Shown piece after piece: positions 61,386 through 64,000 of a stretch of 64,000 bases of DNA (positions are counted from its first letter, which is position 1; each line of letters starts with the position of its first letter). The stretch is from the NCBI GenBank assembly GCA_903928895.1, contig CAIYSR010000150.1, positions 62,001 to 126,000 of the forward strand. The letters are read 5' to 3'. Origin of the DNA: an uncultured Rhodospirillales bacterium (GTDB lineage: Bacteria > Pseudomonadota > Alphaproteobacteria > Acetobacterales > Acetobacteraceae). Below the pieces are notes generated by a model. That model saw only the letters and a list, made by a program, of their open reading frames with translations, did not search any database and was not told where the DNA came from. The position numbers were made by a program, and so were the translations under genes.

Positions 61386-62393
61386 ATGGCGCTGCGCTTC
61401 GGAGTGATCGGGTTGGATCATCGGCATGTCTACGAGCTGACCCAATATCTGATCGACGCCGGCATGGAGTGTGCGGGCTACTGGCCGGTCACCTCCGATC
61501 CCGGCGTGTTGGAGGGCTATCGCAAGCGTTTCCCGGGTCTGCCCGAAGTGGCGGAGCAGGCCCGGCTGCTGGAGGACCCGACGATCCAGGTGATCGTCAC
61601 CGCCGCCATTCCGCGCGACCGCGCCGCTATCGCCGTCGCGGCGATGCGGCATGGCAAGGACGTGCTGGTGGACAAGCCCGGCCTGACAGATTTCGCCCAG
61701 CTTGCCGAGGTGGAGCGGGTGATCGCCGAAACCGGACGGATCTTCTCGGTCTGCTTCTCCGAGCGCTTCCAGACCCCCTCGACCGCGGTGGCGCTGGAAC
61801 TGGTGCGGTCTGGCGCCATCGGCCGCGTGGTGCAGACCGTGGGGCTCGGGCCGCACCGTCTCAACCGGCCGCTGCGGCCCGGCTGGTTCTGGGACGCCGC
61901 AACCTATGGCGGCATCCTGGTCGACATCGCGAGCCACCAGATCGACCAGTTCATCGTCTTCACCGAGAGCACCAGGCCCGAGATCGCCTTCGCCTCGGTC
62001 GGCAAATACGCGGTCGGCAACGGGTTCGAGGATTTCGGCGAGATCGTGCTGCGCAGCGAATGCGCCAGTGGCTACATCCGGGTCGACTGGTTCACCCCGG
62101 ACGGGCTGCCGACCTGGGGCGACGGGCGGCTGACCATCCTGGGCACCGAGGGCACCATCGAGCTGCGCAAATATCTCGATATCGAGGGCCGGCCCGGCAC
62201 CGATCATCTGTTTCTGGCCGACCGCAAGGGCACCAGTCACATCGCCTGCGAAGGTCGGAAGCTGACCTATTTCCGCGATTTCGCCGCCGACGTGCGCGAC
62301 CGCACAGAGACCGCGATGCCGCAGGCCCATGCGCTCACGGTCTGTCGCCTCGCGCTCCAGGCCCAAGCCCAGGCGGTTCCCACCGCCGGCTAA
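61386..62393 (+). CDS. Gfo/Idh/MocA family oxidoreductase
   Basis: The 335-residue protein has the N-terminal Rossmann fold (LRFGVIGLDHRHVYELTQYL) and the family motif around VLVDKPGLTDF near residue 95, where the Lys of the EKP-type motif is kept as DKP. GWFWDAATYGGILVDIASHQ near 168 holds the likely catalytic His region. Members oxidise sugars, inositol or related polyols with NAD(P). The substrate is unknown. AGGGAG lies eight bases before the ATG. Its position after serS suggests read-through from the same operon. Confidence 0.88.
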   Translation: MALRFGVIGLDHRHVYELTQYLIDAGMECAGYWPVTSDPGVLEGYRKRFPGLPEVAEQARLLEDPTIQVIVTAAIPRDRAAIAVAAMRHGKDVLVDKPGLTDFAQLAEVERVIAETGRIFSVCFSERFQTPSTAVALELVRSGAIGRVVQTVGLGPHRLNRPLRPGWFWDAATYGGILVDIASHQIDQFIVFTESTRPEIAFASVGKYAVGNGFEDFGEIVLRSECASGYIRVDWFTPDGLPTWGDGRLTILGTEGTIELRKYLDIEGRPGTDHLFLADRKGTSHIACEGRKLTYFRDFAADVRDRTETAMPQAHALTVCRLALQAQAQAVPTAG

Positions 62394-62598
62394 ATCCGCG
62401 CCCGCGTCCCGGATTTGAGCCTCCCGGGTGCTCCGCGCCCGGAAGGCGCTGGCGTTGGCGAGCCGGAATCCTATACATAAATTTACACAAAAAAGTGAAA
62501 ATCCTGACGATTCTACTCAGTGCGTCAGTTTGGCGTCAGAATTTCGTGATATATGCGTCCAAATGCGTGGTACGTCTCTTTTTACGGAAAATCGATCG
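62394..62598. promoter_or_regulatory. AT-rich spacer with helically phased direct repeats
   Basis: The 205-base gap before the glycosyltransferase gene turns AT-rich from about 62470. TATACA at 62472-62477 resembles a -10. GCGTCAG occurs twice, at 62522-62528 and 62533-62539, exactly 11 bases apart, which places both on one DNA face. I could not pair a convincing -35. Confidence 0.42.
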
Positions 62599-63531
62599 AT
62601 GGTTCCATTCGATCTCGACGCACAATCTAGCCCGAGCTTCGCGGCCGGCACGGCGCCGCGGCTGCGGGTCGCCGTGGTGACCATGGTGTACAACGAGCCG
62701 GTCTTCCCGCCGATCTGGCTGCGACACTATGCCGGTCTGGTCGGCGTCGAGAACTGTCTGGTGGTGGATCACGGCAGCGATGACGGGTCCACGCGTGATT
62801 TGCGCGGCGCCGGCACCATCCGGTTGCCGCGCACGGCGCTGCGGGAGCAGGAGCGCTGCGCCTTCATCTCCGATCTCTGCCGCGGACTGCTGCGCTACCA
62901 CGATGCGGTGATCTACACCGATGTCGACGAGTTGCTGGTGGTCGACCCCGCCCGCCATGGCAGCCTCGATGCGCTGTTGCGTCAGGAACAGGCGCCGGTG
63001 ATCCGCGCCATCGGGTTCAATGTTCGCCAGTTGACCGGCATCGAGGGGCCGCTTGATCTCGCGCGGCCAGTCTCCCGCCAGCGGCGCATGGTCCAGCTCG
63101 TCACCTGCATGTTCAAGCCGCTCGTGGTACGCGAGGCGGTGCGCTGGGCCCCCGGGTTCCATGATTGCGACCTGCCGACGGCATTCGCACCGCTGTTCCT
63201 GTTCCATCTGCGCCTGGCCGACCGCGATATCGCGCTGGGTCGTCTGGCCAAGACTCGGGCACAGGACTGGAGCTGCCCGCTGGACGCGGCGGCGGCAAAG
63301 CACCAGCTGATCCCCGATGCGGAGATGATCGCCGGCCTCGATCGGGCGGTCGCACTCCCGCGCCAGCACGGGATGGACTTCGATATCACCGAGCCGCCGC
63401 TGCGCGATCTGCTCGCGATGATCATCGCCGAGGAGGCACAGGGGCTGCGCGACGATATCTATCGCATCGGCATCAACCGCGCGGCCGCCGAGTTGTGGGC
63501 CCTGCCGCGGCGGTTGGTCGGGACGTTCTGA
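62599..63531 (+). CDS. glycosyltransferase family 2-like protein (GT-A fold)
   Basis: The 310-residue protein has VAVVTMVYNEPVFPPIWLRH near residue 27, NCLVVDHGSDDGSTRDL near 52, and the metal-binding DxD motif in VIYTDVDELLVVDP near 105, the pattern of the Glyco_tranf_2_4 group. Such enzymes add sugars to surface polysaccharides or lipids. The ATG at 62599 has a CGGAAAA site upstream; an ATG at 62563 would add 12 residues without similarity that I can see. It converges on another glycosyltransferase gene with six bases between. Confidence 0.82.
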   Translation: MVPFDLDAQSSPSFAAGTAPRLRVAVVTMVYNEPVFPPIWLRHYAGLVGVENCLVVDHGSDDGSTRDLRGAGTIRLPRTALREQERCAFISDLCRGLLRYHDAVIYTDVDELLVVDPARHGSLDALLRQEQAPVIRAIGFNVRQLTGIEGPLDLARPVSRQRRMVQLVTCMFKPLVVREAVRWAPGFHDCDLPTAFAPLFLFHLRLADRDIALGRLAKTRAQDWSCPLDAAAAKHQLIPDAEMIAGLDRAVALPRQHGMDFDITEPPLRDLLAMIIAEEAQGLRDDIYRIGINRAAAELWALPRRLVGTF

Positions 63532-63537
63532 AAATCA

Positions 63538-64000
63538 TCAAGCTCTGAGGAAGCGTCGTATGTGCGGCAAAACGGCCCGCACATCGATCGACCAGCTGCC
63601 ATCGGCAGCCGGCGTGCCAAGGATCATTCCGTAGTCGAGACTCAGAGAAGCGAACAGGTTGGCATGACGGTCGACGAAACGAGGATCGCTCTCGAAGGAG
63701 AGTAGGCGTGTCCCGGGCCGGCAAAACACGGCATTGAACATGCCACCGCCGCCGAGGCCTGCGACCACATCCGCCGTCGCGAAGAGCGCCATCTGGTCCT
63801 CCGCGGAGAGCTGTTCGGGTTCGACAATGGTGAAGCCGAGTGGAGCGAAAACGGCAATCAATTCGGCCTCGTTGCGCAAAAGGCGGTGGTCGTCGCGCGA
63901 GCGGGAGCGGCGCGAGACAAAGATGCGTGATGCGGGCGGGATGTCGCCCACGCCGGTGGCCAGGGTACGGAAGAGAGCCCGCTCGCTGGGGGCGATATGA
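63538..64000 (-). CDS. glycosyltransferase family 61 (DUF563) protein, C-terminal part
   Basis: The open frame enters from the right edge, so only the last 153 or so residues are seen. RIFVSRRSRSRDDHRLLRNE, then AVFAPLGFTIVEPEQLSAED and FATADVVAGLGGGGMFNAVF, then RPGTRLLSFES follow the GT61 pattern. The family includes beta-xylosyltransferases and O-GlcNAc transferases. The usual HGAG of the family is GGGG here. Together with the GT2-like gene it suggests the edge of a surface-glycan locus. Confidence 0.8.
   Translation of the reverse strand, partial: HIAPSERALFRTLATGVGDIPPASRIFVSRRSRSRDDHRLLRNEAELIAVFAPLGFTIVEPEQLSAEDQMALFATADVVAGLGGGGMFNAVFCRPGTRLLSFESDPRFVDRHANLFASLSLDYGMILGTPAADGSWSIDVRAVLPHIRRFLRA

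Overview
The window is 64 kb of GC-rich, densely packed chromosomal DNA that reads as an alphaproteobacterium, most likely Acetobacteraceae or a close Rhodospirillales relative. The evidence is a CcrM-type GANTC methyltransferase, a PleD with the Caulobacter domain layout, a GTTC-N7-GTTC LexA box in front of lexA, the gene order trpG-trpD-trpC-moaC-moeA-lexA, and a surface protein ending in a Hint_2 domain, a type common in this family. I saw no rRNA, tRNA, CRISPR array, transposase or integrase.

Layout. 1-9.3 kb: a DUF427 gene runs off the left edge, then a rightward block pyrB, pyrC-like, plsY, dprA, topA, rnr, rpmG, with several 4-base overlaps. 9.3-18.8 kb: a leftward block of gltX, trpG, trpD, trpC, moaC, moeA, lexA, ggt and pleD; lexA has its own promoter overlapped by an SOS box. 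18.8-23.1 kb: comEC, a DUF1194 secreted protein, an aldo/keto reductase and a DUF3297 protein, ending in a strong GC hairpin and an AT-rich nested inverted repeat.

23.1-29.5 kb is the accessory part. A small protein of unknown function has a near-consensus promoter so close to its start that its mRNA should be leaderless. Next is a very large T5SS/PEP-CTERM-type repeat protein with a C-terminal Hint_2 domain. Its gene is split by roughly 0.95 kb of foreign DNA that carries, on the other strand, pieces of phage structural genes: the C-terminal part of a zeta-toxin-like kinase, a small linker protein, and the N-terminal part of a head morphogenesis protein.

29.5-41.1 kb: an FkbM methyltransferase, a CnoX-like thioredoxin-TPR protein, a Lon-N-domain protein, Trm112-like and DUF971 proteins, then the envelope assembly run lptF, lptG, lptD, surA, followed by rsmA, a FolM/PTR1-type pteridine reductase and folB. 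41.1-43.3 kb: an AT-rich spacer with a perfect DnaA box and GANTC sites, then ccrM divergent from pdxH. 43.3-50.1 kb: an APH-AAA kinase fusion with a probable CTG start, a universal stress protein and a MarR regulator behind two palindromes, glpK, and a hybrid histidine kinase.

50.0-54.9 kb: a leftward five-gene operon (amidase, class II aldolase, M20 dipeptidase, FetA-type ATPase, FetB-type permease) in which all four junctions are 4-base stop/start overlaps. 55.0-62.4 kb: nagZ, an M50 peptidase, scpA, scpB, tatB, tatC, a racemase-fold protein, serS and an oxidoreductase; tatA is not beside tatB. 62.4-64 kb: two convergent glycosyltransferase genes, the last cut by the window edge.

Most of the window is core metabolism and envelope biogenesis. 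The points that most deserve checking are the phage-interrupted Hint gene, the amidase-to-FetAB operon, the leaderless small gene with its neighbouring AT-rich element, and the Asp-Tyr-Lys pteridine reductase beside folB.
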